Of a stretch of 48,756 nt of DNA, positions 8,810 to 16,607 are shown in pieces. Under the pieces are notes generated by a model, which saw only the letters and a list, made by a program, of their open reading frames with translations, made no database searches and was not told where the DNA came from. Made by a program: the position numbers and the translations under genes. The DNA lies in contig QAKR01000025.1 of the NCBI GenBank assembly GCA_003343705.1, positions 1 through 48,756 on the forward strand, in the 5' to 3' direction. Source of the DNA: Clostridiales bacterium. Its GTDB lineage: Bacteria > Bacillota > Clostridia > Oscillospirales > UBA644. Within the stretch, counting starts at the first letter, position 1, and each line of letters starts with the position of its first letter.

Positions 8810-9919
8810 ATGAAAAATACAATTTGCATAGTTTTACTTTTTGTTTTTACCTTTATTTTTAGTTCATGTTCTTTAAAGAACAATGAAACAGACGAAACAG
8901 CCAATGAATTAAAGGATCTAACATTTAATAATAACAGGCAAGCTGCTGCGCAAATCATACAGCCAGAAAACGGTGTATATAAAGACGAGTATTTTAAATT
9001 TCAACTTACATTTCCTGAAAGTTGGGAAGGTTTATTTCAGATAAGGGCTTTAGGGAATGACGGTCTTGTAGTTTTATATTTTGGAGAAAGTAATTTTAGC
9101 AACCATTATAAGCTTTCAAATGCAGAAGGATACGGACTGCCTTTATTTTATCTGGGTACTGAGATGTTCTTAAGGAATTTTAGTGGTTCTGTTAAAAATA
9201 TTATTAAAATCGGAACTGTAGGTGAAACAAGTTTTTATTCATTTGATTTAGGTGATATACAAACTTTATTTTATGATGTATTAAATTCAAAGGATATAAA
9301 TAAAAACTATTCAGAAGAAGAAATAGAAAAGATACGTAAAGATGAGAAAAAGTGCGAAGAGATGCTTAACCAAAAAAAATTAGTTTTGGAAACATTTATT
9401 CCGACAGCAGAAAAAATTATCAATACCAAACAAGAGGTCGTAATCGGGGATTGTGGAAGATATGTAAACAAGGAATTGGGTGTTGGTCTTACCTTCCCTG
9501 AAACATGGAAAGGTTTTTATTCTATACAAAATGTTTGTGATGGTTGCTATGTGGTTTGTTATACCGGTAAAAGCAACGTTAGTAAATATTACGATGAATT
9601 CTTAAATATAACCGGAATCCCGTTGTTTTTTATTGCAAACGATAAATATATTGCTTCAATGCGTGATAAATCATACTCTGAAGATGAAACAGTAAAACTT
9701 AATTCCATTTGGAACAGCGTTGGTAATTCTTTTGGAGAAACAATTTCTGTTTTTTCTACAAGTAGATTAACAAATGTTTTCAACGATAAAATAGATGTAC
9801 CTGACTCATTATTAAACGACAACAAAGATGATTTAAAATTTGATTATGAGATGTATGATCAGATGTTTTCAGATTTAATATCAACTATTTCAAAAAGTTT
9901 GATAGAAGTGACTTTTTAA
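8810..9919 (+). CDS. predicted lipoprotein with an internal domain duplication
   Basis: Function unknown. The 369-residue product starts with a lipoprotein signal: a hydrophobic stretch then FSSC, with Cys near residue 21 as the lipidation site, so it should be anchored outside the membrane. The rest is two related halves of about 140 residues. Each begins with a Tyr-rich strand and LTFPESW-G or LTFPETWKG (residues about 63 and 226), then a VVLYFGESN or VVCYTGKSN block, then GLPLFYLG or GIPLFFIA, and ends with an acidic helix. Such 'TFPESW' modules occur as single copies in other clostridial secreted proteins and may resemble the PsbP-like fold; that is a guess. The ATG follows CAGGAGGG. The gene is more AT-rich than its neighbours and has its own promoter. 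Confidence 0.8.
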   Translation: MKNTICIVLLFVFTFIFSSCSLKNNETDETANELKDLTFNNNRQAAAQIIQPENGVYKDEYFKFQLTFPESWEGLFQIRALGNDGLVVLYFGESNFSNHYKLSNAEGYGLPLFYLGTEMFLRNFSGSVKNIIKIGTVGETSFYSFDLGDIQTLFYDVLNSKDINKNYSEEEIEKIRKDEKKCEEMLNQKKLVLETFIPTAEKIINTKQEVVIGDCGRYVNKELGVGLTFPETWKGFYSIQNVCDGCYVVCYTGKSNVSKYYDEFLNITGIPLFFIANDKYIASMRDKSYSEDETVKLNSIWNSVGNSFGETISVFSTSRLTNVFNDKIDVPDSLLNDNKDDLKFDYEMYDQMFSDLISTISKSLIEVTF

Positions 9920-10253
9920 GTTTAGTATAATAGGAGATGTAAAAATTAAAGAACATGCGTTGTTATGATATAAAAGTAACTGTTATTTCTTATAAATAGA
10001 TATTTCAAAGTAATTTCAAATATCTATACATAAAATCATTTTAAAGCATGAAAAGCGATTATAAATTTAGCAGATATGTTAACTCTATATGATATGCAGA
10101 ATTTTTTGGATATGAAATATGTAAAGCATCTTTTATTTTTTTCATGTATTCAGAGAACTATATGAGAATAAGTATGATTATCTTCATTTAACAATGTATT
10201 TAAATGAATTATCAGTCAATCTGTTATTATATGTTAGAAAGAGGTTTTAATTT
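9920..10253 (+). other. AT-rich intergenic region with one inverted repeat
   Basis: 334 bp separate the two lipoprotein genes. The only clear structure is a perfect 10-bp inverted repeat, ATAGATATTT (9996-10005) and AAATATCTAT (10018-10027), with a 12-base loop and no T run after it. A GAAAGAGG ribosome site precedes the next gene. I could not find a convincing promoter; TATTAT at 10225-10230 has no good -35 partner. No gene was recognised. Confidence 0.5.
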
Positions 10254-11387
10254 ATGAAAATACATATATTCCTATTAAGCCTAACTTTAATTTCTTTAGT
10301 TTTAACAGCCTGTTCAAACAGTGAAGTTTTCAGTAAGGAAACTGGTGATAATAAGAACTTAGAAGAAACAGTCTTAGATTTACGTCTTAAAACAGACGAA
10401 TTATATAAAGAAAACTCTGTCAGTGGTGAAGAGATAGTTCTGTACAATAACAATATTTATTATAGTGCGCAGGAAAGTGAGGTTGGTCTTTTTAAAGTAT
10501 GTAAAGGGCAAACTCCCGAAAAAATTTATGATAAAAATGTATTTGATATTATTATAAAAAATGAAACAATTTATTGTTGTGAATATTTTTCAATGGAGAG
10601 ATTTGGGTTAATGAAGATTAATCTGGATGGCACCGAATATGTTTCTTACTGCCCTGAAAATTCAAGTCAGTTTTCTTTGACAATGTTAAATGAGGAGCTT
10701 TACTATCTAGAAAACTCATATTCACAAAATTCTTCGATATATAATGACGACTGTGATTTTTCAAGAAGCCTCAGATGTTTAAATTTAATTTCAGGGGAAG
10801 TAACAACCGTAATTGAGGATGTTGGGTCTTATAAAATATCAGCTAAAAAAATATATTTTACAACATTAGACAGCCGTAATATATTACTGACAGGTTGTAA
10901 TGAAAGCCCTGAAATTATAGTTGAAAAAACAAGCAGTAAAATTACAGATTTTTATGTATATAACGGAATTTTATATTATGGTTGCTCTTTAAACCTGGTT
11001 GCGTTGGAACTCTCTGATAAAAAAGTTTTAAGCACCGAAGTCGGAAGCGAAGTCTGTAATTTTTTTGTTTACGACGGGTGTCTCTATTACACCTGTATAG
11101 GGGTTGATGGCTGCTGTGTTATGTCTTTTGACGGTGTTACTGTAAAATCTCATGTAAAAGTGTTTAAAGATACAGAGTATGCTATTTTTAACGATTGTAT
11201 TTATTATATTAATCGCGAAAACCTATTCTGTAAGTATGATATAAATAATACAAAGGAGGTTGTTGTGTTTCCGTTAGTTTGGTTTAACTACACTATAACA
11301 GAAAAGAATCTATACTTTTTTAAAAGAACAGGTGATAATATAACGATATGTAGTTTTGACACTGCCGGTTCTTTATGTGAATTTTAA
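10254..11387 (+). CDS. predicted lipoprotein, repeated beta-strand (DUF5050-like) protein
   Basis: Function unknown. The 377-residue product has a lipoprotein signal ending in LTAC, with Cys near residue 20. The mature part is a run of short repeats built around paired Tyr: NNIYYS, ELYYLE, NGILYYGC, DGCLYYTC, DCIYYINR. This spacing is typical of DUF5050-type beta-propeller modules in firmicute surface proteins. The protein is unusually rich in Cys for an exported protein. A likely role is binding or sensing at the cell surface, but nothing in the sequence fixes a ligand. The gene faces a convergent MFS gene across a shared terminator. Confidence 0.75.
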   Translation: MKIHIFLLSLTLISLVLTACSNSEVFSKETGDNKNLEETVLDLRLKTDELYKENSVSGEEIVLYNNNIYYSAQESEVGLFKVCKGQTPEKIYDKNVFDIIIKNETIYCCEYFSMERFGLMKINLDGTEYVSYCPENSSQFSLTMLNEELYYLENSYSQNSSIYNDDCDFSRSLRCLNLISGEVTTVIEDVGSYKISAKKIYFTTLDSRNILLTGCNESPEIIVEKTSSKITDFYVYNGILYYGCSLNLVALELSDKKVLSTEVGSEVCNFFVYDGCLYYTCIGVDGCCVMSFDGVTVKSHVKVFKDTEYAIFNDCIYYINRENLFCKYDINNTKEVVVFPLVWFNYTITEKNLYFFKRTGDNITICSFDTAGSLCEF

Positions 11388-11418
11388 TCGAACAGCCAAT
11401 TAAATAGAATAAAACTGT

Positions 11419-11452
11419 AAACGACACAGGGAAGGGCTTCTCTGTGTCGTTT
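11419..11452. terminator. bidirectional terminator between convergent genes
   Basis: An 11-bp stem (AAACGACACAG at 11419-11429 with CTGTGTCGTTT at 11442-11452) extends inward through a G-U pair and GAA/TTC to a 4-base loop. T-rich sequence follows on the minus strand and short T runs on the plus strand. It serves the lipoprotein gene and the MFS gene. Confidence 0.8.
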
Positions 11453-11497
11453 CTAAAATATTATAGACGGTTAAAAATCAAATAAAAACACCATAAA

Positions 11498-12667
11498 TTA
11501 TTCTACACATAATAATTTATCTCCCGTTACTCTGTCCCAAATAGTAAAAAATATTAATCCTACCAAACATGAAATTGCGCCAAAGAAAAACGACAGGGAT
11601 ATGTTTCTTTCTGCAAGCGCTCCAAACATCATATTTGTTGATATTCCCACAGAGTTAATAATTACCGCATATATACTGAGATTTGTTGCCCTGTTTTCAG
11701 AGATCACTTGCCTGTTTTGCAAATTTATTTGTAATGGTTGGAATAAACTAAATACAATTCTAAGTAATAAAACTGCTGCTATTGATACAACTGCTGATGA
11801 TGTAAAAGCTAAAGATATACATGAAATTATAGCAATAAGATAACATATTTTAGAAAGTTTAAAGGCTCCTATTTTCTCAGTCACTTTTGATGAGAAGGTG
11901 GAACATAACCCTAAAAGTGTAACTAAAATATAAACTAAGCCAATTGTATTTAAGGATATCCCCGCTTTTACATATTGTATTTGATTAATGAAAACTGTTA
12001 TAGTTTGGTGTGTCTCGTTTAACAATGCTACGCTTATAAGAAAAAATAATAAACTTTTATTTTTAAATACAAGAACGATTAGCTTTAAAAATCCTGTGTT
12101 GTTATTTTTAATTTTATCTTTTTGTTTACTTTTAACTTCAACAAGAAACAGAGATAATAACAAAGACAACCCATATGATATTGCCGTTAATAACGCGGAA
12201 AGTTTATAATTTGATCCTATAAAAAATGAATAAATAAGTGATGCAATTAATAATCCGCTTGTTCCTAAACCGTTGTATATTCCAAAGACCTTATGGCTTT
12301 CTTCTTTTTTACAGGATAAGTATAGTATGCTTGTATCAACTCCCGAAAGACCTGCTAGTACAACGCTGAGTATAATTCTTTCAGCAAGAAAACCAAAAAA
12401 TCCAGAGGCTTTCCAAAAAACAATCTTAGATATAAAAAACAATGTGTTACAGATAATTATTGTGCGTTTATAACCTATTTTATCTGCAATTATGCCCCAG
12501 GGAAGCTCTAGAACAATACATAGTGCAAGTGATATGCTTTCTATTATAGTAATTTCAAAAATAGTAACACCTTGAGCCTGTCGATAGAGAGTCGCTATGG
12601 GTCCATAAAAAACCATACCCTGTAAGCCTGCAATAGCATACATGATATATAAATTTTTTTTATACAT
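11498..12667 (-). CDS. MFS transporter
   Basis: A major facilitator superfamily permease of 389 residues, probably an exporter of small hydrophobic compounds driven by the proton gradient. About twelve hydrophobic segments are visible. Between the second and third lies GIIADKIGYKR, the motif-A signature (G-x-x-x-D-x-x-G-R/K-R/K) of MFS proteins. The frame is open upstream to 12700, but the ATG at 12667 is chosen because AGGATGG sits just before it and the extra residues are basic and not membrane-like. It has its own promoter and a structured leader with a 5-codon open frame, as seen for some inducible drug-resistance genes. The substrate cannot be told from sequence. Confidence 0.88.
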   Translation of the reverse strand: MYKKNLYIMYAIAGLQGMVFYGPIATLYRQAQGVTIFEITIIESISLALCIVLELPWGIIADKIGYKRTIIICNTLFFISKIVFWKASGFFGFLAERIILSVVLAGLSGVDTSILYLSCKKEESHKVFGIYNGLGTSGLLIASLIYSFFIGSNYKLSALLTAISYGLSLLLSLFLVEVKSKQKDKIKNNNTGFLKLIVLVFKNKSLLFFLISVALLNETHQTITVFINQIQYVKAGISLNTIGLVYILVTLLGLCSTFSSKVTEKIGAFKLSKICYLIAIISCISLAFTSSAVVSIAAVLLLRIVFSLFQPLQINLQNRQVISENRATNLSIYAVIINSVGISTNMMFGALAERNISLSFFFGAISCLVGLIFFTIWDRVTGDKLLCVE

Positions 12668-12788
12668 TAAAACCATCCTTTTTATTTTTTTGCATAACAA
12701 AACAAACCATTTTAATATGGTTACAAAAGTTTTAATGCAATTAAATTGGATAGTTCATGTATGTTAACTCCTATTGTAAAGATCAATT
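12668..12788 (-). promoter_or_regulatory. candidate attenuator leader of the MFS gene
   Basis: The predicted 121-nt leader holds a 5-codon open frame, MNYPI (12758 down to 12741), with an AGGAG site 9 nt upstream. Further down, AACCAT (12722-12717 on the minus strand) can pair with ATGGTT at 12710-12705, giving a hairpin followed by TGTTTTG. It can also pair with a second ATGGTT at 12676-12671 that overlaps the MFS ribosome site. The two pairings exclude each other, as in translational attenuators. Function is inferred. Confidence 0.4.
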
Positions 12789-12794
12789 CAATTT

Positions 12795-12823
12795 ATTATA
12801 CAATAATTTTAATATTTTTTCAA
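12795..12823 (-). promoter_or_regulatory. promoter of the MFS transporter gene
   Basis: On the minus strand TTGAAA (12823-12818) and a perfect TATAAT (12800-12795) are 17 bp apart. Transcription should start near 12788. Confidence 0.8.
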
Positions 12824-13103
12824 GTATAAGCTTAATTAAAAGTAATTATTGCTTTCTACAATTTATGCAATTTTATATTGTACCAGAATTATTAGATTAA
12901 ACTTAACATAAAATAATAAGTTTATTTCCTAAATCCTTATGTATACATATCATTTTAAAGTAAAAATATTTATAATTAATCATACAATAATTTTTAATTA
13001 TTATGTCGATTTTAGATGCTATATAACAGGTTTTGCGAAGTATTTTATACTATTCGACATTTAATATTAAAATGTGACAAAAATATGAATTTAAAAAAAG
13101 GTA
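12824..13103. other. AT-rich spacer between divergent promoters
   Basis: This stretch separates the MFS promoter from the Tad operon promoter. It is very AT-rich with no open frame. ATGTCGA (13003-13009) and TCGACAT (13054-13060) form a 7-bp inverted repeat 44 bases apart, about 45 bp upstream of the Tad -35 box; this could be an operator or chance. Confidence 0.4.
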
Positions 13104-13132
13104 TTGACAAATTGAAAAAAGTGTGATATTAT
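13104..13132 (+). promoter_or_regulatory. promoter of the Tad pilus operon
   Basis: A perfect TTGACA (13104-13109) and TATTAT (13127-13132) are 17 bp apart, with TGA before the -10 box. Transcription should start near 13139, just upstream of the c-di-GMP aptamer. Confidence 0.88.
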
Positions 13133-13138
13133 TGTAAC

Positions 13139-13246
13139 GGATAAAGGGTTATCCTCACGATAATAGCAAAACATGCGAAAGCGTGTGACGCAAAGCCAGA
13201 TGGGTCTAAGGGTGTTAAAACCTATGACAGCCGGTTGCCGAACGAA
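13139..13246 (+). ncRNA. cyclic di-GMP-I (GEMM) riboswitch aptamer
   Basis: The RNA senses the second messenger c-di-GMP. The conserved core is plain: AGCAAA, then a 6-bp hairpin ACATGC-GAAA-GCGTGT with the GNRA tetraloop, then GACGCAAAGCC (13187-13197), and later CCGGTTGCCGA (13231-13241), matching the GGUUxCCGA box. The second helix carries TCTAAG (13205-13210) and TATGA (13223-13227), a form of the 11-nt tetraloop receptor in which the closing C-G pair has become U-A, a compensated change. A small hairpin GGATAA/TTATCC starts the transcript. The aptamer precedes a terminator and the Tad operon, so it should control pilus expression. Confidence 0.93.
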
Positions 13247-13258
13247 ATGCTTTTAAAT

Positions 13259-13297
13259 AGCGTACATATAGTAATTGCTATGTTTTTGTTGTGCGCT
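13259..13297 (+). promoter_or_regulatory. hairpin between riboswitch and terminator
   Basis: AGCGTACA (13259-13266) pairs with TGTGCGCT (13290-13297), and TATAG with CTATG inside it. It lies in the expression platform and may guide folding between the aptamer and the terminator. Confidence 0.5.
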
Positions 13298-13312
13298 CAA
13301 AAAAAGAATATT

Positions 13313-13350
13313 TACGGTTCGGGAAATCCGAACCGTATTTTGTTTTATTT
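13313..13350 (+). terminator. riboswitch-linked intrinsic terminator
   Basis: A 10-bp perfect stem, TACGGTTCGG (13313-13322) with CCGAACCGTA (13328-13337), has a 5-base loop and is followed by TTTTGTTTTATTT. GTTCGG (13317-13322) in its 5' arm is complementary to CCGAAC (13238-13243) at the 3' edge of the aptamer, so aptamer and terminator can compete. This makes a transcription-termination expression platform likely. Confidence 0.88.
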
Positions 13351-13452
13351 AAAAATAGTTTTATCGGCTTTAATTTTAACTATTTGATTCCTAAACAAAA
13401 TACGATTTGGAAAAATGCTTGTAAGGGTACAAGTAGAAAGGTATGGTTAAAA

Positions 13453-14085
13453 GTGGAACAAGCAATCACAATTATCGGGGCTACGGCTATAGGGGCAGCG
13501 TTAAAGTACCCAATGACAGTGATTAAAAGTTTGCTTCTGAGAAAGCGCTCTTTAGATGCAAGCGAAACCAAGATTGAAAAAATTCTTTTACCGATCTTAA
13601 TGGGTATTGCAGGCGGCCTTTTAGGATGGAGTATTGGATTTGGTTTTAATCTTATTTATGATTTGTTGTTGCTTTTTATCTGTGCCTTAATTGCGGTTAT
13701 TGATTATAACCATCGCATCATTCCAAATGATCTGATACTGGCGATTATAGTATTAACGCTTGTATTCGGATTACCTCGGTTAGTTGAATTTAACTTTTGG
13801 TCAGCACTTCTTGGCTTTTCGGTCTGTTTCGTTTTATTTTTAATACCGGCGATATTTAAGAAAAAAATAGGAGCCGGAGATGTAAAACTTGCAGGAGCTA
13901 TGGGTTTTTGCACAGGATTTATGGGCAGTATGTATGCAATTGTCATCATGGGTGTGTTAATTCTTTTTTATTCTTTCTTAGAGAAAAATACTACATTTAC
14001 TTTGATGATGAAAAGTTACATCCCTATGGGTCCGTTTATAGCAATTGCGATAATATCGCAACAAATAATTCTACATATTATTTAG
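13453..14085 (+). CDS. A24-family prepilin peptidase (Tad pilus)
   Basis: An integral membrane aspartyl protease that cuts the leader from Flp pilin and TadE-type pseudopilins. With the GTG start at 13453 the product has 210 residues and about six membrane segments. The two catalytic Asp residues are in AVIDYNHRIIPN (about residue 84) and KIGAGDVKLAG (about residue 143), the signature of the family. It lacks the N-terminal methylation domain, as TadV/CpaA proteins do. The frame stays open back to a GTG at 13291, but that start lies before the terminator hairpin and gives a non-membrane extension, so I reject it. A GAAAGG site lies 11 bp upstream of the chosen start, just after a 6-bp hairpin (13418-13433). 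Confidence 0.88.
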   Translation: MEQAITIIGATAIGAALKYPMTVIKSLLLRKRSLDASETKIEKILLPILMGIAGGLLGWSIGFGFNLIYDLLLLFICALIAVIDYNHRIIPNDLILAIIVLTLVFGLPRLVEFNFWSALLGFSVCFVLFLIPAIFKKKIGAGDVKLAGAMGFCTGFMGSMYAIVIMGVLILFYSFLEKNTTFTLMMKSYIPMGPFIAIAIISQQIILHII

Positions 14086-14187
14086 TTTAATAATTGCTAT
14101 GTGTAAAACAGAAAAAGTGTTCAACAGTTATTTCAAAGCGAGGATGTAAGTTTTAGGTTTCTAAAAAATTATTTTGGAGGGTTAAAA

Positions 14188-14367
14188 ATGTTAAAAAGAT
14201 TTTTTAAAGATGAAAGTGGCCAAGGCATGGTAGAATACGGTTTAATAATTGCGGTAATTGCTGTTGTTGTTATTGGGACTCTTGCTATATTGGGAACAAA
14301 TATAAAAGGTATTTTCCAAGATGCAACAGACAGTCTTACTCCCCCCGCAACTCCGCCGGCAGCATAA
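14188..14367 (+). CDS. flp: Flp-type pilin
   Basis: This 59-residue product is the major pilus subunit. It has a short basic leader (MLKRFFKDESG), a predicted cut before QGMVEYGLII, and a hydrophobic helix of about 20 residues. After cleavage Glu is at position 5 and Tyr at 6, the hallmark of Flp pilins. The tail is short and Pro/Ala rich (TPPATPPAA). TTTGGAGGG lies 9-10 bp before the ATG. It stands between the peptidase that would process it and the TadE pseudopilin. No second flp copy is seen nearby. Confidence 0.95.
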   Translation: MLKRFFKDESGQGMVEYGLIIAVIAVVVIGTLAILGTNIKGIFQDATDSLTPPATPPAA

Positions 14368-14416
14368 ATATAACAAAATCGCCTGCATACCTATGTTCAT
14401 AACAGGGAGTGATAAA

Positions 14417-14836
14417 ATGAAAAAATTCATACATAGATGTACCAATCGTGAGGATGGACAGGCTATGGTAGAATTTGCTTTATCACTCCCGATTATTTTA
14501 ATTTTATTATGTGGAATTATAGATTTTGGTTGGGTTGGTTTTAATATGCTAACATTACAAAATGTTACAAGAGAAGGTGTTCGTTCAGGTATAGTTGTTT
14601 CAGATGTTGTGTCTAACAACGCTAAAGTAAGCCAACGAATACGCGATATGGCCCCCGATTATGTTAAAGACAGTGTTGAAATATACATTACATATTCTGA
14701 TCCTGTAAATTTTAAATCTGGCGATATTACTGTTGTTACAAAATATCGTCTAAAAACAATAACTCCGTTCTCAGGAATATTTACAAAAAACGGTGAATTT
14801 GCACTGGAAGCGGAATGTACAATGAAAATGAGTTGA
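14417..14836 (+). CDS. TadE-like pseudopilin
   Basis: A 139-residue minor pilin-like protein of the Tad pilus. After a basic start, REDGQAMVEFALSLP forms the TadE motif: a Gly before the prepilin cut, then a hydrophobic helix beginning with Met-Val-Glu-Phe, the same Glu-aromatic pair as in Flp. The rest is a small extracellular domain. The ATG at 14417 is preferred because GGGAGT lies 7 bp upstream; the frame runs further upstream through the end of flp but without a start signal. It is followed after 1 bp by the TadG-like gene, suggesting coupled translation. Confidence 0.9.
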   Translation: MKKFIHRCTNREDGQAMVEFALSLPIILILLCGIIDFGWVGFNMLTLQNVTREGVRSGIVVSDVVSNNAKVSQRIRDMAPDYVKDSVEIYITYSDPVNFKSGDITVVTKYRLKTITPFSGIFTKNGEFALEAECTMKMS

Positions 14837-14837
14837 C

Positions 14838-15839
14838 ATGAGAAAATTAAATCAAATTTATAAAAATGAAAATGGTTCTTCGAATGTTCTTATCGTATTA
14901 AGTATGACTATACTTATTTCAATGGTTGCAATGGTTGTAGATTTTAGTACAGCATACATAAAAACATCTCAAACTCAGACAGCTGCAGACGCAGCTGTTT
15001 TAGCAGCAGGCCTTTATCTACCTGTTAAAAAAACAGATTTAACAAGACAATCGGAGATTAAAAATATAGCTAAAAGTTATCTTGAAAAAAATGGAATAAT
15101 AAACAGCTCTGTTGATGATGTTTATTTTACGAACGAAAATAACGGTTATTACTTTTCAATCGGGATAAATGTATCAGAAGCTTCTAAAACAGGATTTGCG
15201 AGAATAATGGGAATAAATGAAATAGCTTTTACCCGATCAGCAGAAGCATGTACTTTACCGTGTTCGTCAACATCCGATACCGTTCCTTTAGGTGTTAAAA
15301 AAACAGTTCTTGAAAATTTAATAGCTTCCGGAAATACAAAACATGTTATATTAAAATATGGATCTAAGACTAATGATCTGGGTCAAGGTGCTTTTGGTGC
15401 AATAGATTTGGACGGAGTAAAGGGCGGCGGTGCTAATGATTACTCTCAATGGCTTGAAAACGGATATTTAGGCGAAATAAATATTGGTGATGTTTTACCA
15501 GTAGAGTCCGGGAATATGTCAGGGCCAACATATTATGCAATAAGCAAAAGGTATAATTCCTGTACACATTTTCAAAGCCAAGGCGGATGTACAGCCGAAC
15601 ATTATGCTTCAGGATGCCCTCGTGTAATGAAGGTTAATGTGGTTGAATACTTAAATAATAATAAGAATGTAAAAATAACAGGCTTTGCAGCATTTGTTTT
15701 AGAAGATTATAACACATATCAATCAACCGGGTGTGTAGTTGGTTCTTATGTAGACATGGTAAATGTAGGCTCTGAGCACGGCGATACAACCGGTACAGCT
15801 GAAAATTATGGTGTTTATAGCTTGGCACTAAGTAAGTAA
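14838..15839 (+). CDS. TadG-like pilus assembly protein with a Cys-rich extracellular part
   Basis: The 333-residue product has the TadG-type N-terminus: NENGSSNVLIVLSM, a single membrane helix, then VDFSTAYIKTSQTQTAADAA, the 'AADAA' segment typical of Tad N-terminal domains. The rest should be outside the cell. It contains six Cys in three groups (CTLPC near 138; CTHFQSQGGC and SGC near 240-255; GCVV near 297), an even number that could form disulfides. It has no clear von Willebrand domain, which longer TadG proteins often carry. Likely role: pilus base or minor surface subunit. It is translated directly after tadE. Confidence 0.85.
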   Translation: MRKLNQIYKNENGSSNVLIVLSMTILISMVAMVVDFSTAYIKTSQTQTAADAAVLAAGLYLPVKKTDLTRQSEIKNIAKSYLEKNGIINSSVDDVYFTNENNGYYFSIGINVSEASKTGFARIMGINEIAFTRSAEACTLPCSSTSDTVPLGVKKTVLENLIASGNTKHVILKYGSKTNDLGQGAFGAIDLDGVKGGGANDYSQWLENGYLGEINIGDVLPVESGNMSGPTYYAISKRYNSCTHFQSQGGCTAEHYASGCPRVMKVNVVEYLNNNKNVKITGFAAFVLEDYNTYQSTGCVVGSYVDMVNVGSEHGDTTGTAENYGVYSLALSK

Positions 15840-15852
15840 GGGGTTTCAATTG

Positions 15853-16587
15853 ATGAAAAAAGTTTATATAATTGCTGCCATATCGGCTGTTATAACTGGT
15901 ATTTTATTATTTGTTTTTTTAACTAAACTTGAGAAGAATAAAAGTATTAAACCTGAATATGAAACCATCGTTGTGGCGGCTCAAGATATTCCGGCTTTTA
16001 CATCTATTAAAGAAGAAATGATAAAAGCTGTGCAAATACCTAAAGGTGGGGCGCATGAAAAAGTTGCCAGAGAAACCGGGATTGTTATTGGCAGCATGTG
16101 TGAAAGCCAGATCTTATCGGGCGAACAAATTATAATTGATAAGTTAAAAAATCAAGGTGAAAACAAAAGCGGCATTGCTTATATAATCCCCGAAAAAATG
16201 CGGGCAATATCAATTGCCGTTGACGATATAAGCGGTGTTTCAGGTTTTATAAAACAAGGTGATTATGTAGATATTATAGCAAGTATTACAACCGCATATT
16301 TGCCTGATGGTACAAAAAAAGAAAATCCCTCTAATTTTACCGCAGTTATTGCGGAAAATATTTTAGTCGCAGCTTTAGATAAATCATTAAGTCCCAAAAC
16401 TGAAATCAGCAGTACTACTCCGACGCCTACATATTCTACAATAACTCTGATAGTATCTCCTCAAGATGCAATGAAAATTATACAGAGTTATAAAAATGGG
16501 CAGATAACAGTTTCACTTCGGGCTGTAGGTGACCATTCGGAAAATGATACTCCAGCTTTAGACGGCGAAAAAATATTAGTACAATAA
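15853..16587 (+). CDS. cpaB: Flp pilus assembly protein CpaB/RcpC
   Basis: The 244-residue product has one N-terminal membrane helix, then an SAF domain (residues about 40-110: ETIVVAAQDIPAFTSI and SGEQIIIDKL) and the RcpC/CpaB domain (RAISIAVDDISGVSGFIKQGDYVDII). In diderm bacteria this protein links the inner machine to the secretin; in monoderms without secretin it probably binds peptidoglycan or stabilises the pilus in the wall. AAGGGG lies 9 bp before the ATG; a TTG one codon upstream is also possible. It sits 13 bp after the TadG-like gene. Confidence 0.92.
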   Translation: MKKVYIIAAISAVITGILLFVFLTKLEKNKSIKPEYETIVVAAQDIPAFTSIKEEMIKAVQIPKGGAHEKVARETGIVIGSMCESQILSGEQIIIDKLKNQGENKSGIAYIIPEKMRAISIAVDDISGVSGFIKQGDYVDIIASITTAYLPDGTKKENPSNFTAVIAENILVAALDKSLSPKTEISSTTPTPTYSTITLIVSPQDAMKIIQSYKNGQITVSLRAVGDHSENDTPALDGEKILVQ

Positions 16588-16607
16588 CCTAAACAACAGA
16601 GGTAAAT

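Noticed and set aside
9955..9999. 13-14-codon frame MRCYDIKVTVISYK after the first lipoprotein gene
   Set aside because: It reads like the start of a small protein family, but it ends at once in a stop, and no in-frame or shifted remainder could be found. It may be a decayed start or chance.
13003..13060. 7-bp inverted repeat ATGTCGA / TCGACAT upstream of the Tad promoter
   Set aside because: In such AT-rich DNA this can arise by chance, and the arms are 44 bases apart. Not called as an operator.
13291..13452. Upstream start for the prepilin peptidase (GTG at 13291)
   Set aside because: The frame is open, but it would run across the riboswitch terminator and give a 54-residue extension with no family counterpart. 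There is no ribosome site before it.
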